Of a DNA stretch of 64,000 bases, positions 16,016 through 25,256 are shown piece after piece. The translations under genes were made by a program, and so were the position numbers. The number at the start of each line of letters is the position of its first letter. Positions within the stretch are counted from its first letter, which is position 1. The notes under the pieces were generated by a model. The model had not been told where the DNA came from. It saw only the letters and a list, made by a program, of their open reading frames with translations, and did no database searches. This DNA is from Streptomyces sp. NBC_01788 (GTDB lineage: Bacteria; Actinomycetota; Actinomycetes; Streptomycetales; Streptomycetaceae), in assembly GCF_035917575.1 (NCBI RefSeq), contig NZ_CP109090.1:8184001-8248000 (forward strand), given 5' to 3'.

Positions 16016-19000
16016 ATGGGCGGCGATTCGGCATGGCTGCGCAAGTTGTGGCAGGGGGGTCTGCTGGTCCTGGTATCGGTCGGGATTCCCGCCGCCGCCG
16101 TCGGCCGGTCCGCGCAGTTGCGGGAGCATCCCCTGCTCGCCTTCTGTCTGCTGCTGCTCTACGAGGCGGTCGTTGCCGGTGCCGCCTTCGTCGGTGCCGT
16201 GGTGCGCGACCTGCGGGAGCGGTGGGTCAAGCGTGCCGCCGACTCCCTCGACCTGTGGACCAGCCGCAGGCTGTCCCCGTACACCCGGCAACTGCTCAAG
16301 TACGTTCGGGCCAGCACCCGCTACATGGACGTGAAGGGCCTGTCGACCGCGGGGGAGTACACGCTTGAGATGCAGGACGTCCTGGTCTCGCTCTCGCTGG
16401 TGCCGACCCCGGTGCACGTGCTGACGCCTGACCCGGTGCGTCAGCACGCGGCGGACGCAGCCGGGGGTGAGCAGTCGGTGTGGTACTGGCTGCGGCGGGC
16501 CCGGCGGGAGGGGACGGTGCTGTCCGTCATCGGGCCGCCGGGTTCGGGCAAGACCACTCTGCTGCGGCACGTGGCGTTCCGTCTCGCCACGGGCGGCCGG
16601 GTGGCGCGGTCAACGGGCCTGCCGGGCATGATCCCGCTGCTGGTGAACCTCCGCGAGCATCAACGGTGGTTCGCGGAGGAGGCGGGGACGCTGCCCGACC
16701 TGTTGCGGCGCTGCCTCGCCCAACTCGAACAGCGGGAGCCGCCGTCATGGGTGGAGGCCAACCTGCGCGCCGGGAACGTGCTGCTCCTGCTGGACGGACT
16801 GGACGAGCTGCCCAACGACGCCGTGCGTATCTCCGTCGCAGGCTGGATCGAGGAACAGTCCGCGGCCTGGTCGGGGAACCAGTTTGTGCTCACCAGCCGC
16901 CCGTTCGGCTACCGCAGCCGACCGCTCGCAGGAGCGACCGTGGTGGAGGTCCAGCCTCTGTCGACCCGTCAGATCACGCTGTTCGCCGAGCAGTGGTACC
17001 GGGCCATAGCGATCCGCTCCTACGGGGCCGACAACGACTCCTCCCGGCTGGCCGCCCGGGTCGGCGCCGCGGAGCTGCTGTCGCGGTTGGACGAGAACCC
17101 GGGCCTGTACGAACTGACCGCAAACCCACTGCTGCTGACCATGGTGGCCAACGTCCACCATTACCGGGGCGCGCTGCCGGGCAGCCGCACCGAACTCTAC
17201 GCGGAGATCTGCGAGGTCTTCCTCGGCAAGCGCCACGAAGCGCGGGGCGTGAGCGTCGACATGCCGGGCCGGCGCAAGCGGGCGGTGCTGCGCGCCCTCG
17301 CCCACACGATGATGTGCCGCGGGTTGGCCGAGCTGCCCGCGGCGGACGCGGTCCAGGTGATCGGGCCCGGCCTCTCGCGGGTGGCGGACGCGGTAGAGCC
17401 CGCCGACTTCCTGCGGAGCGTCGAAGGCTCATCGGGCCTTCTGGTGGAGAAAGAGCACGGCGTCTACGCCTTCGCCCACCTGACACTGCAGGAGTACCTG
17501 GCGGCCGAGCACATCCGCGAGGAGCAGCTCCAGGAACAACTGCTCGCATGGCTCGACCAGCCCTGGTGGCGCGAGACGGTCCACCTGTACTGCGCCATGT
17601 CGGACGCCACCGCGATCGTCGACGCCTGTCTGGACCGGGCGGACGACCCGGCCATGCTCGCGCTGGCCGCGCAGTGCATCGCGGAATCCCAGCAGGTCGC
17701 CGAGGCGAGCAGGGATGCGGTGGCACAGCTGATCAGCCCTGCCGACGCGCGGGGGAACCCGGCCAGCCGGCGCGTCGCCGCGCAGGCGCGGCTGCGGCTG
17801 CGGGCCGCCCAGGACATCGCGATCGGCCGGAACAGCTTCGTCGGCCTGCCCGTCACCTGGCTTGAGTACCAGTACTTCCTGGACACCCGGCCCGAGGACG
17901 GCGAGTGCCTGGTTCCCGACCACTGGGACGACCGGGTCTACCCGCCTGGCCAGGACAACGAGCCGGCCGTCGGCTTGCGATTCGAGGACGTGGCGCGGTT
18001 CTGCGAGTGGTTGACGGTACAGGCGGGCTCGGGCTCGTGGTACCGGCCGCCACGCAGCAGCGAGATCGACGCGGTGCTGGAGCGCAACGTGCCTGGATTC
18101 TCCCGGCACGCCTTCTGGACCGGCACCCGCTCGCTCCGGCAGGAGGACGGTCGCTTCTGGCCGCTGCACCGGCCGTCGTCAGCCCGGGCTCCCCGGGCCG
18201 CCTACCCGCCAGTCGCCCTGCCGGCCGACCAGCTGGCGGCTGTCCAGGCCGTGTCGGCGCGCGAGCTCGCCTCGGCCGGGGCCGGTCCGGCTCTGCTCGA
18301 CCTGGCACAGAGGACCGGCGCCTCGGATACCTGCGATATCGGTGCGCTCGTCCTGGACGTGGCTCTGGCGGCAGAACTCGCGCGCGAGAGCTGGAACGTG
18401 AACACCCGCGACACGACGGCTCGGCAGCTGCGCGGGGAGCTGCCGCACCTGCTCGGCGACGTCGCGCACCGAGTCGACACCTGTTTCGACCGTCGCGGCT
18501 GGGCGGATCGGCGTACACCGCAGGCCGTCGCCCGGCGCGAAAAGTGCCGGATCGACGTGCTGCGGGCGGCACAGCTGTGCACCGAGCTGTACACCGCCGT
18601 CACGGGCAAGGACCGGCTGCCGCCGAAGCACCGGATGCCGCGCCCCACCCGCAAGGAACCGCTGCCGAGCAGATCGCCCGCCGTAGTCGTGAGTGTGCTG
18701 GCGCACGCCCTGGCGGAGATCCACCACGAGATGCTCGCCGTCGAGGTGCGGCTGCGTGGCGAGGCATTGCCCACCGAGGCCCTCGTCTACCGTCGGGGCG
18801 TGGGGAGTGACAGGCGGGATCGGGATTCCGCCCAGGTGGCGGCGCCGGGTGACGTCGGGCGGGTCTGGCCGGTGCTGAAGCCCTTGGCTGACCGGTTCGT
18901 GGCCGGTCTGCTGCTGGCCCTGTTCGCACCCCTGATGCTGGTGATCGCCTGCGCGGTGAAGGCCGACAGCCCGGGACCGGTTTTCTACCGGCAGACACGC

Positions 19001-19465
19001 GTCGGCCTCAACGGACGCACATTCGCGATTTTCAAGTTCCGCACCATGGTCGTCAATGCGGACCGGCTGCTGGCCGAACGCCTGGCCACGAACAGTAATG
19101 ACGGCGGCCTGCTCTTCAAGATCCGGCGGGATCCGCGGATCACCCGGGTCGGTGGATTCCTGCGACGCTACAGCATGGACGAGATACCGACGCTGCTCAA
19201 CGTGTTCCGGGGGGAGATGTCCGTGGTGGGCCCCCGGCCGGCACTGCCCGACGAGGTCGCGGCCTACGGCCCGGACCTGCTTCGCAGGCTGGCGGTAAAG
19301 CCCGGGGTGACGGGTCTTTGGCAGGTCTCCGGTCGGTCGGACCTGCCCTGGGAAGAAGCCGTGCGGCTGGACCTGGAGTACGTCGACCACCATTCCGCCC
19401 GGCTCGACCTAGTCATCCTCGGCCGCACACTGGGCGCGGTGGTGTCCGGGCGGGGAGCCTACTGA
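16016..19465 (+). CDS. Membrane NACHT NTPase with FGE-sulfatase-like middle and C-terminal bacterial sugar transferase
   Basis: ATG 16016 is preferred (GTG 15962 adds 18 residues); the product has 1149 residues. Two hydrophobic segments near the N-terminus (LLVLVSVGIPAAAVG, and AFCLLLLYEAVVAGAAFVGA) should anchor it. The NACHT/STAND core has Walker A GPPGSGKTTL (173-182), Walker B LLLLDGLDELP near 258 and the helical YAFAHLTLQEYLAAEHI signature. Around 610-720 VTWLEYQYFLD and FEDVARFCEWLT resemble FGE-sulfatase/SUMF1 folds. From about 955 it is a polyprenyl-phosphate sugar transferase: FKFRTMVVNADR, DPRITRVGGFLRRYSMDE, VGPRPALPDEV, KPGVTGLWQVSGRSDLPWEE. It lies between cas3 and cas8e, all on the plus strand. 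A sensor NTPase coupled to a membrane glycosyl-phosphate transferase is the literal reading; its job with CRISPR is unknown. Confidence 0.85.
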   Translation: MGGDSAWLRKLWQGGLLVLVSVGIPAAAVGRSAQLREHPLLAFCLLLLYEAVVAGAAFVGAVVRDLRERWVKRAADSLDLWTSRRLSPYTRQLLKYVRASTRYMDVKGLSTAGEYTLEMQDVLVSLSLVPTPVHVLTPDPVRQHAADAAGGEQSVWYWLRRARREGTVLSVIGPPGSGKTTLLRHVAFRLATGGRVARSTGLPGMIPLLVNLREHQRWFAEEAGTLPDLLRRCLAQLEQREPPSWVEANLRAGNVLLLLDGLDELPNDAVRISVAGWIEEQSAAWSGNQFVLTSRPFGYRSRPLAGATVVEVQPLSTRQITLFAEQWYRAIAIRSYGADNDSSRLAARVGAAELLSRLDENPGLYELTANPLLLTMVANVHHYRGALPGSRTELYAEICEVFLGKRHEARGVSVDMPGRRKRAVLRALAHTMMCRGLAELPAADAVQVIGPGLSRVADAVEPADFLRSVEGSSGLLVEKEHGVYAFAHLTLQEYLAAEHIREEQLQEQLLAWLDQPWWRETVHLYCAMSDATAIVDACLDRADDPAMLALAAQCIAESQQVAEASRDAVAQLISPADARGNPASRRVAAQARLRLRAAQDIAIGRNSFVGLPVTWLEYQYFLDTRPEDGECLVPDHWDDRVYPPGQDNEPAVGLRFEDVARFCEWLTVQAGSGSWYRPPRSSEIDAVLERNVPGFSRHAFWTGTRSLRQEDGRFWPLHRPSSARAPRAAYPPVALPADQLAAVQAVSARELASAGAGPALLDLAQRTGASDTCDIGALVLDVALAAELARESWNVNTRDTTARQLRGELPHLLGDVAHRVDTCFDRRGWADRRTPQAVARREKCRIDVLRAAQLCTELYTAVTGKDRLPPKHRMPRPTRKEPLPSRSPAVVVSVLAHALAEIHHEMLAVEVRLRGEALPTEALVYRRGVGSDRRDRDSAQVAAPGDVGRVWPVLKPLADRFVAGLLLALFAPLMLVIACAVKADSPGPVFYRQTRVGLNGRTFAIFKFRTMVVNADRLLAERLATNSNDGGLLFKIRRDPRITRVGGFLRRYSMDEIPTLLNVFRGEMSVVGPRPALPDEVAAYGPDLLRRLAVKPGVTGLWQVSGRSDLPWEEAVRLDLEYVDHHSARLDLVILGRTLGAVVSGRGAY

Positions 19466-19559
19466 GCCGGAGGGCACGGCCGCGTACGCAGGGAGGCAGG
19501 AGGCGGCCCACCCCGTCCTGCTGGCAAGGCCTATTCGCCCGGCGCGATCCGTTCTCAAT

Positions 19560-19712
19560 CTCCGTTGGCGCGGGACCCGGCTGCTGATCCCGCAGCTCGC
19601 CGTAGCCACATCAACAAGCTCATACGAAGGCGCGGCCTGGCCACCCGACAAGACAGCGACCGTCTACCTCGCCGGACTCCAGCTCGCCGCCATCGTCTGG
19701 TCAGCGGGGTGA
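19560..19712 (+). pseudogene. Remnant of an IS5-like transposase C-terminus
   Basis: A short frame reads LLIPQLAVATSTSSYEG, then DKTATVYLAGLQLAAIVWSA and a stop at 19712. The second part resembles the C-terminus of IS5-group DDE transposases (DKTA..YLA...LA...WL). Nothing upstream continues it. It probably marks an old insertion between the NACHT-transferase gene and the cascade operon. The short length keeps confidence low. Confidence 0.35.
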
Positions 19713-20222
19713 TCCGTAAGAAGCGGCCAGGCCGGCACGGAACCGGCCGGGGGAGTGCCTTCCTCAAGGTCGGCAGGGCTGCTGCCGGGCGGCGGGGCAG
19801 AACGCCAAGCATGCCGGCGGCCCGCAGACGGGGGAATTGGCTCCAGGAGCCGGGAAATGAATTAGATTCAAAAAGGGGGAAGCGGCCGGTAATTGTCCGC
19901 TGAACCATGTGGTTCGGAAGCTGCTTGTCTATAGCTAATATGGAAATGAAGAGCCGGACGGGCGTTCGAGTCCGGTATCTCGCGTCTGCCTGCCTGCTGC
20001 GCCGCGCGCACCGCACCCTTGGTGCCCCTTGTAGCAGGACCTACCCGTCGGCGTGTCCTGACCCGGCCCGCGCCATCGTGGCCTGCCCCTCCCGATTCTC
20101 CCGGTCCGTCGCGGGATCCCGCGGCGTTACGGCCGAACGCACGGCCGGTACCGGCGAAATCACCTTCCCGTATTTCCCATTCTCTTTTTTTCATCGTTTT
20201 CACACCCGGCAACGGAGCCCGT
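19713..20222. other. Long untranslated region upstream of cas8e
   Basis: No protein-like frame is present in these 510 bp. The stretch 19855-19950 is strikingly AT-rich for this DNA and holds two palindromes and a -10-like box (separate entry). A T-run (CTCTTTTTTTC) lies at about 20182-20192, and ACGGAG at 20211-20216 is the ribosome site for cas8e. A long 5' leader on the cascade mRNA is therefore likely. Confidence 0.45.
19839..19941 (+). promoter_or_regulatory. Candidate promoter and operators of the cascade-transposase operon
   Basis: Two perfect palindromes lie here: GGCTCC-A-GGAGCC (19839-19851) and GAACCA-TG-TGGTTC (19902-19915). A TAATAT box at 19936-19941 could be a -10 element; 17 bp before it is TTCGGA, a weak -35 that overlaps the second palindrome, as a repressor site would. 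The interval to cas8e is about 280 bp. It is a candidate by composition and symmetry only. Confidence 0.35.
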
Positions 20223-21812
20223 GTGCAACCCCCGCAATACGAGACCGACAAAGAACCGTGCATCCCCGTCCTGTTCCTGGACGGGCATCAGGAAGACCTG
20301 GGGTGGCGGGACGTGCTGCTGCGCGCCCACCTCATCAAGGACCTGGCGCTTCCGCTCCCGCCCGCGGCGTCCGCCGTCCTGCGGCTGCTCGTCGTGATGG
20401 CCGCACGCGTGACCTGCCTGGACGGACGAGCAGAACCCCGCATGAGCGCACGGCAGTGGGCAGCCCGCCGCCGGGAACTGTTGAAGAACCCCGGCGGGTT
20501 CGACCCCGACGCCGTTCACGCCTACTTCGACCAGTACATCTGGGATTTGTTCCACCCGGTGCGGCCGTTTCTCGGTGACCCCCGCCTGGCCAGCCAGTGC
20601 ACCAAGCGGGCCGGCGTCAACAAACTGGTCTTCGGCCGCCCCGAGGGCCACAACCTTGCCTGGTTCAGCCCGCACACCGACACCGACCCTCAGCCTGTCC
20701 CCAGCGCCGAGGCCCTGTGGCACCTGCTCATCCACCACTACTACGGCGCGGCCGGACAGTGCTCCGTGCGCACCGTGGACGGCCGCTCTCTCGGAAAAGC
20801 CAAAGCCGGGCCGCTGCGCACGACGCTCTCGTTCCATCCCCTGGGCCGCACCCTGTACGAAACCCTCCTGGCGGGCATCCCCAAGCCCTCCCGGCAGTGG
20901 CCCGGCACCCCGGACTGCTGCCCGTGGGAGGAGCCCCTGCACGCCCCCGACCTCGACGGCGATCTGGACGAGGGCCCCGACCCCGATGCCGCCCCACCCC
21001 CGGTGACCTCACCGGGTCGCCTGCTCACCGGCCGCTCCCGCCACGCCGTTCTCCTGCTGCCCTCACTGGACGGACGCCATGTGGTCGACGCCTATGTGAC
21101 CTGGGCCACCCAGAAGAAACTCCCCGCCCTCGACCCGTACCTCATCCATCACATCCACACGGACGAGCACGCCACCCGCCGTCACACAGCACGCCGGGCG
21201 GACGCCGACCGGGCCCTGTGGCGCGACCTGGACGCCCTGCTGCTGGCGGGCGACGAGGACGATCGCAAGGGAAAACTGGGCAAGGGCAGCAAACGCCGCT
21301 ACACCGTCCAGCGTCCCGAAGCCTTCACGACCCTCAACGACCTGCCCCCCGACCTGCGTGCCGCCCTGCGGGTGCGGGTCTACGGATTCGACCAGGACGG
21401 CCAGACCGCCAACCGCACCTGGTACACGGCCCTGACCCCGCCGATCTGGCCCTGGGTCCAGGAGAACGACCCCGCCGCGGCCGAGCGCATCGCCGAATGC
21501 CGCAAGGCCGCCGAGGAGATCGGCGCGTGCCTCGATGCCGTCTCTTCGGAGGCCTGGGGCAAGGTCACCGCCGGCGCGCCCCGTCACCTGCCGCCCTGGA
21601 CCCGCACCGCGCGCACCCTGTACTGGCCCCGCGCCGAGGCCACCTTCTGGAGCCTCCTGGACGGCGACCCCGCCCGCAGTGCACGTGCCGCGTTCGCCAC
21701 TGACGCCATCGCCGCACTGCGCACCGCCACCCGCCCGGCGATCGCCCAGCACTTCCGCACCGGCGAAGCCGTCGCCGTCGCCGTAGCCCAGCTGCGCCTG
21801 CGCAGCCACTGA
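20223..21812 (+). CDS. cas8e: Cascade large subunit Cas8e (Cse1)
   Basis: GTG 20223 is chosen because ACGGAG lies 6 bp upstream and the product then starts right before the family's first strand. The 529-residue length fits Cse1. Typical features in order are PCIPVLFLDGHQEDLGWRD, the helix LIKDLALPLPPAASAVLRLL, LFHPVRPFLGDP, GVNKLVFGRPEGHNLAWF (region of the PAM-contacting loop), HHYYGAAGQCSV, and LRTTLSFHPLGRTLYETLL. A four-helix-like C-terminal part follows. Cse1 recognises the PAM and recruits Cas3. It is the first gene of a tightly packed operon running to tniB. Confidence 0.93.
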   Translation: MQPPQYETDKEPCIPVLFLDGHQEDLGWRDVLLRAHLIKDLALPLPPAASAVLRLLVVMAARVTCLDGRAEPRMSARQWAARRRELLKNPGGFDPDAVHAYFDQYIWDLFHPVRPFLGDPRLASQCTKRAGVNKLVFGRPEGHNLAWFSPHTDTDPQPVPSAEALWHLLIHHYYGAAGQCSVRTVDGRSLGKAKAGPLRTTLSFHPLGRTLYETLLAGIPKPSRQWPGTPDCCPWEEPLHAPDLDGDLDEGPDPDAAPPPVTSPGRLLTGRSRHAVLLLPSLDGRHVVDAYVTWATQKKLPALDPYLIHHIHTDEHATRRHTARRADADRALWRDLDALLLAGDEDDRKGKLGKGSKRRYTVQRPEAFTTLNDLPPDLRAALRVRVYGFDQDGQTANRTWYTALTPPIWPWVQENDPAAAERIAECRKAAEEIGACLDAVSSEAWGKVTAGAPRHLPPWTRTARTLYWPRAEATFWSLLDGDPARSARAAFATDAIAALRTATRPAIAQHFRTGEAVAVAVAQLRLRSH

Positions 21813-21858
21813 CCTTTCCCCTCCACCTTCCCGTCCTCTTGCCGAAGGCTGCCGCACC

Positions 21859-22530
21859 ATGCCCGTCACCACTGCGCAACGCCGCGCCCACTACGACGAC
21901 TTCGTCCACCAGGTCATCACCCTGTGCGCGGTCAACAGCATCCGCGCCGACCTCGCCTCGAGCTTCGGACGCCCCGTCGCGGAGTGCCCGCGGATGCCCG
22001 AACACCTCACCCGGCACATCGCCGGTTTCGGAGCGCGCCGCGCCCACTACACCGTGGCCGGCCTCATCGCCCTGCACCGCGACCTGCCCCACGAAGACGA
22101 CCCCTACCAACCCGAACTGCTCATCCCGGACCCCGGCAAGAACCGGGACAGCCCCGCCGTACCGGACGCCACCCGCGCCGTCTCGCCGCAGCACGTCCAG
22201 CCCCTTGCACAACCGGCCACGCCTGCGCAGCCCTGGCGCAGCCGCCCCGATCTCGGCACCCACCTCGCCATCGCCGTGGCCCGGTACGGCTTCAAAGAAG
22301 CCAGCATGACCAACCGGGTCAAGGTCCTCACCGGACTCGACACGTCACTGCTGCACCCGCAGCTGTGGGCACTGGCCGGCCACCTGCACAGCCGAGGCGC
22401 CGCCCGCTTCGACTTCGCCGTCCTCCTCGAGGACCTGGCCTGGTGGGACGACGACCGGATGAAGATCGCCGCCCGCTGGCGCGAGAACTACTTCCTCGCC
22501 CTCCACACCCTCAACCTCACGGAGCACTGA
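21859..22530 (+). CDS. cse2: Cascade small subunit Cse2 (Cas11e)
   Basis: The product has 223 residues from ATG 21859, 46 bp after cas8e. It shows the Cse2 layout: an N-terminal helical part (AHYDDFVHQVITLCAVNS, RADLASSFGRPVAECP), a variable Pro-rich loop, and the C-terminal signature HLAIAVARYGF, NRVKVLTGLDTSLLHPQLW, FDFAVLLEDLAWWDDDRMK and ARWRENYF. Cse2 dimers line the Cascade belly and steady the displaced DNA strand. The Pro-rich insert at about 95-125 makes it somewhat longer than common homologues. Confidence 0.9.
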   Translation: MPVTTAQRRAHYDDFVHQVITLCAVNSIRADLASSFGRPVAECPRMPEHLTRHIAGFGARRAHYTVAGLIALHRDLPHEDDPYQPELLIPDPGKNRDSPAVPDATRAVSPQHVQPLAQPATPAQPWRSRPDLGTHLAIAVARYGFKEASMTNRVKVLTGLDTSLLHPQLWALAGHLHSRGAARFDFAVLLEDLAWWDDDRMKIAARWRENYFLALHTLNLTEH

Positions 22531-22531
22531 C

Positions 22532-23713
22532 ATGGCCGCCTACGCCCCCGCCCGCTACGCCGACTTCCACGCCCTGCACCCGGTCGGCGCCTCCCTCCTC
22601 AACCGAGGGCAGGACGACCTGCCCAAAACCATGGAATTCGGCGGCGTCGTCCGGCCCATGGCGTCCTCCCAGTCCTGGAAGCGGCCCGTCCGCCTGTGGC
22701 TGGAGGAAGTCCTCGACGAGCACGCTGCCCGCACCCGCAAGGTGCCCCTGAGGGTGGCCGACAGGCTGCGCGCAGCCGGCTGGCCCGACGCTCTCGCCGC
22801 TTTCGCCGGAGCCCAGATCGTGCGCTCGGCCACCCGGGAAGGACTGAAGACCGAGGAAAACCAGAACGGCATCACCTCAGCCACCCTCTACCTGCCGCGC
22901 GACGTCCTCGACGACTTCACCGCCCTGTGCACCGAACACCGCCCGCAGCTCGAAGAAGCCCTCGCGGCCCATATCGCCGAACAGGCCAAGCCCAAGGCCA
23001 GGAGGACCAAGCCGGACGCCGTCCTGCCCACCCGCACGGTCACCGCACTCATCCGCCGCCGCACCGCCACCATCAACCTCTTCGGCCGCATGCTCGCCGA
23101 GATCAGCGGCGCCCACGTGGACGGCGCCGTGCAGATGGCACACGCCTTCACCGTGCACCAAGGCGCCTCCCAGCCGGACTACTTCACGGCGGTGGACGAC
23201 TGGTCGGATCACGACGAAGCCGGAAGCGCCCACCTGCAGACCGCGTTCTTCACCAGCGGCCTGTTCTACCGCTTCGCCACCGTCAACCTCACCGAACTGA
23301 CCCGCAACCTGGACGGGGACCACAAGCAGGCCCTGCACCTGCTGGCCCTGTTCGCCGAGGCCTTCGCCGACGCCATGCCCGGCGCGAAGAAGACATCCAC
23401 CGCCCCGCACACCTACCCGCACCTCATCCACTACGCGATCCGTGACCGCCGCTCCGTCTCCTACGCCGGCGCATTCGAAAAGCCCGTCAGGCCCGCCCAC
23501 GGCGGCGGCTACACCGCCCCCGCCGTCCACGCCCTGTCCGAGCACGCCGGCCAGCTGAACCGGATGATCGGCACCCGCCGTCTCATCGGCTCCGGCTACA
23601 CCGCCCTCCAAAGCGAGCCCGTCGACCACCTCGGCACCGCCCATGCCAGCCTCGACGACCTCATCGACGCGCTCGCCGAGACGGCCGCCCTGCCCTCGGC
23701 CGCGACCGTATGA
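22532..23713 (+). CDS. cas7e: Cascade backbone subunit Cas7e (Cse4/CasC)
   Basis: ATG 22532 follows the cse2 stop by one base. The 393-residue product opens with the Cas7e pattern: DFHALHPVGASLLNRGQDDL, PKTMEFGGVVRPMASSQSWK and RPVRLWLEE (the R..SSQ..KR..R block). A central HVDGAVQMAHAFTVHQGASQ, PDYFTAVDDW and GLFYRFATVNLTELTRNL follow, the usual RNA-backbone and thumb region. Six copies would coat the crRNA spacer. Its last 4 bp overlap the cas5e start (ATGA). Confidence 0.94.
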   Translation: MAAYAPARYADFHALHPVGASLLNRGQDDLPKTMEFGGVVRPMASSQSWKRPVRLWLEEVLDEHAARTRKVPLRVADRLRAAGWPDALAAFAGAQIVRSATREGLKTEENQNGITSATLYLPRDVLDDFTALCTEHRPQLEEALAAHIAEQAKPKARRTKPDAVLPTRTVTALIRRRTATINLFGRMLAEISGAHVDGAVQMAHAFTVHQGASQPDYFTAVDDWSDHDEAGSAHLQTAFFTSGLFYRFATVNLTELTRNLDGDHKQALHLLALFAEAFADAMPGAKKTSTAPHTYPHLIHYAIRDRRSVSYAGAFEKPVRPAHGGGYTAPAVHALSEHAGQLNRMIGTRRLIGSGYTALQSEPVDHLGTAHASLDDLIDALAETAALPSAATV

Positions 23714-24501
23714 ACGGCATCCTGCTGCGCCTGGCCGCGCCCCTGATGTCGTTCGGGGAACACGCCGCCTTCCACTACCGCGACACCCTCCCTTTTCCCT
23801 CCCGCTCGGCCCTCATCGGCATGTTCGCTGCCGCCGACGGACGCGCCCGGGAGGAAGCCCTCGCACCCGACCCGGCCACCGGCAAAGTCCCGTACACGGA
23901 CCTGGAGTTCACCGTCCGCGTCGACCGGCCCGGCACCCGCCACACCGACTTCCACACGGTCGGCGGCGGCCGCGGCCACCAGAAGGGCTTGCACACCAGC
24001 AGCGGCGCGTACCGCCCCGCGGAGAAATCCACCCTCGTCAGCGAACGCGTCTACCTCGCCGACGCCGTCTTCACCCTCGCCGTGCAAGGCCCCGACCGGC
24101 TGCTGGAACACCTCGTCCACCGGCTCGAACAGCCCGCCTTCGCCCCCTACCTGGGCCGGCGCGCCTGCGTCCCCCACGAGCCCCTCGTCCTGCGCGGCCC
24201 GCACCCCGACCCCGTCGGTGAACTCCGTTACCACGTCCCGCTCGCCCTGAGCGCCCCACCCGGCCCCGGGCACAGCACCGTGCCGGTCACCTTCGTCTGG
24301 GAACACCCGCCCTCCCACGTGCCTGCCGCGCACAGCGAACGCGAAGTCGCCGACGTCCCCAACGACTTCACTCCCACACGGCGCTTCCACAAGACCCGCC
24401 GTACCTGGCACACCACCGAAGACCTGCCCGCCGCCCTGTACGCCCCACCCCCCGCACTCACCGAACTGACCGCCTACATCCACCAGGACGCCACCCCGTG
24501 A
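23710..24501 (+). CDS. cas5e: Cascade subunit Cas5e (CasD)
   Basis: The 263-residue product starts with the Cas5e first strand LLRLAAPLMSFGEHAAFHYR followed by PFPSRSALIGMFAAADGR, and later has STLVSERVYLADAVFTLAV and APYLGRRACVPHEPLVLRG, all usual Cas5e landmarks. Cas5e holds the 5' handle of the crRNA. It overlaps cas7e and cas6e by 4 bp at each end. The C-terminal region (PNDFTPTRRFHKTRRTW onward) is longer than in minimal Cas5e and could be variable. Confidence 0.93.
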   Translation: MNGILLRLAAPLMSFGEHAAFHYRDTLPFPSRSALIGMFAAADGRAREEALAPDPATGKVPYTDLEFTVRVDRPGTRHTDFHTVGGGRGHQKGLHTSSGAYRPAEKSTLVSERVYLADAVFTLAVQGPDRLLEHLVHRLEQPAFAPYLGRRACVPHEPLVLRGPHPDPVGELRYHVPLALSAPPGPGHSTVPVTFVWEHPPSHVPAAHSEREVADVPNDFTPTRRFHKTRRTWHTTEDLPAALYAPPPALTELTAYIHQDATP

Positions 24502-25208
24502 CCAGCACCCCAACCGCCGCCCTCGCCACCACAGCGACACTGACCCGCATCCGCCTCAACCGCCGTAGCCCGGCCGCCCGCCGTGACCTGGCCGACGCCG
24601 TCAGGCTGCACAAGAGCGTGATGCTCCTGGCCCCCGACGACCTCGGCGAAAACCCCCGGCAGCAGGCCGGCCTGCTCTTCCGCCTGGAAGACGCCACCGA
24701 CGACACCCCACCCACCCTGCTCGTCCAGTCCCACCAGCCGCCCGACCTCACCCGCCTGCCCCACCACTACGGCACCGCCGAAACCCGACCCCTGCACCCC
24801 ATGTTCCAGGCCCTGACCCCCGGCCGAGCGGTGCGCTACCGCATCACCGCCAACGCCAGCGCCGCCCGCCGCGTCCTGGACGACCACCACCCCGTCGACA
24901 ACAAGCACGGCCGGAAAATCGTCGCGCTCTACGGCGACGACGCCCTCGCCTGGTGGCAGCGCCGCGCCCACCAAGCCGGCCTCACCCTGGCCACCACCGA
25001 CATCACCCCCGCCCGCTTCCCCCGCGCACGCCGCCGCGCCGACAAGCCCGGCGAACAAGCCCACTCTCCCGGCCCCATGCACGCACTGACCCGCTTCGAC
25101 GGCCTGGCCACCATCACCGACCCCGACCAACTCAGCCACGCCCTGCTCACCGGCATCGGCCGCGGCAAGCCCTACGGCGCCGGCCTGCTCACCCTCGCCC
25201 CCGCCTGA
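24498..25208 (+). CDS. cas6e: CRISPR pre-crRNA endoribonuclease Cas6e (CasE)
   Basis: The 236-residue product from GTG 24498 opens with a ferredoxin-like strand LTRIRLNRRSPAARRDLADA, then LHKSVMLLAPDDL, where the His matches the usual catalytic position in Cas6e. AGLLFRLED and the C-terminal Gly-rich loop LLTGIGRGKPYGAGLLTLAP complete the family picture. It should cut the repeats of arrays 1-3 after the GTGGGG arm, leaving the handle GTCAGTCC. The gap to the transposase gene is only 48 bp. Confidence 0.93.
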   Translation: MTSTPTAALATTATLTRIRLNRRSPAARRDLADAVRLHKSVMLLAPDDLGENPRQQAGLLFRLEDATDDTPPTLLVQSHQPPDLTRLPHHYGTAETRPLHPMFQALTPGRAVRYRITANASAARRVLDDHHPVDNKHGRKIVALYGDDALAWWQRRAHQAGLTLATTDITPARFPRARRRADKPGEQAHSPGPMHALTRFDGLATITDPDQLSHALLTGIGRGKPYGAGLLTLAPA

Positions 25209-25256
25209 CCCACCCGCGCCCCCCGACGTCCACCACCCCAAGAAAGACCCCGACGC

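Noticed and set aside
15067..16368. 433-codon plus-strand frame overlapping the end of cas3
   Set aside because: The product is Arg/Pro/Ala-rich low complexity and overlaps two well-supported genes.
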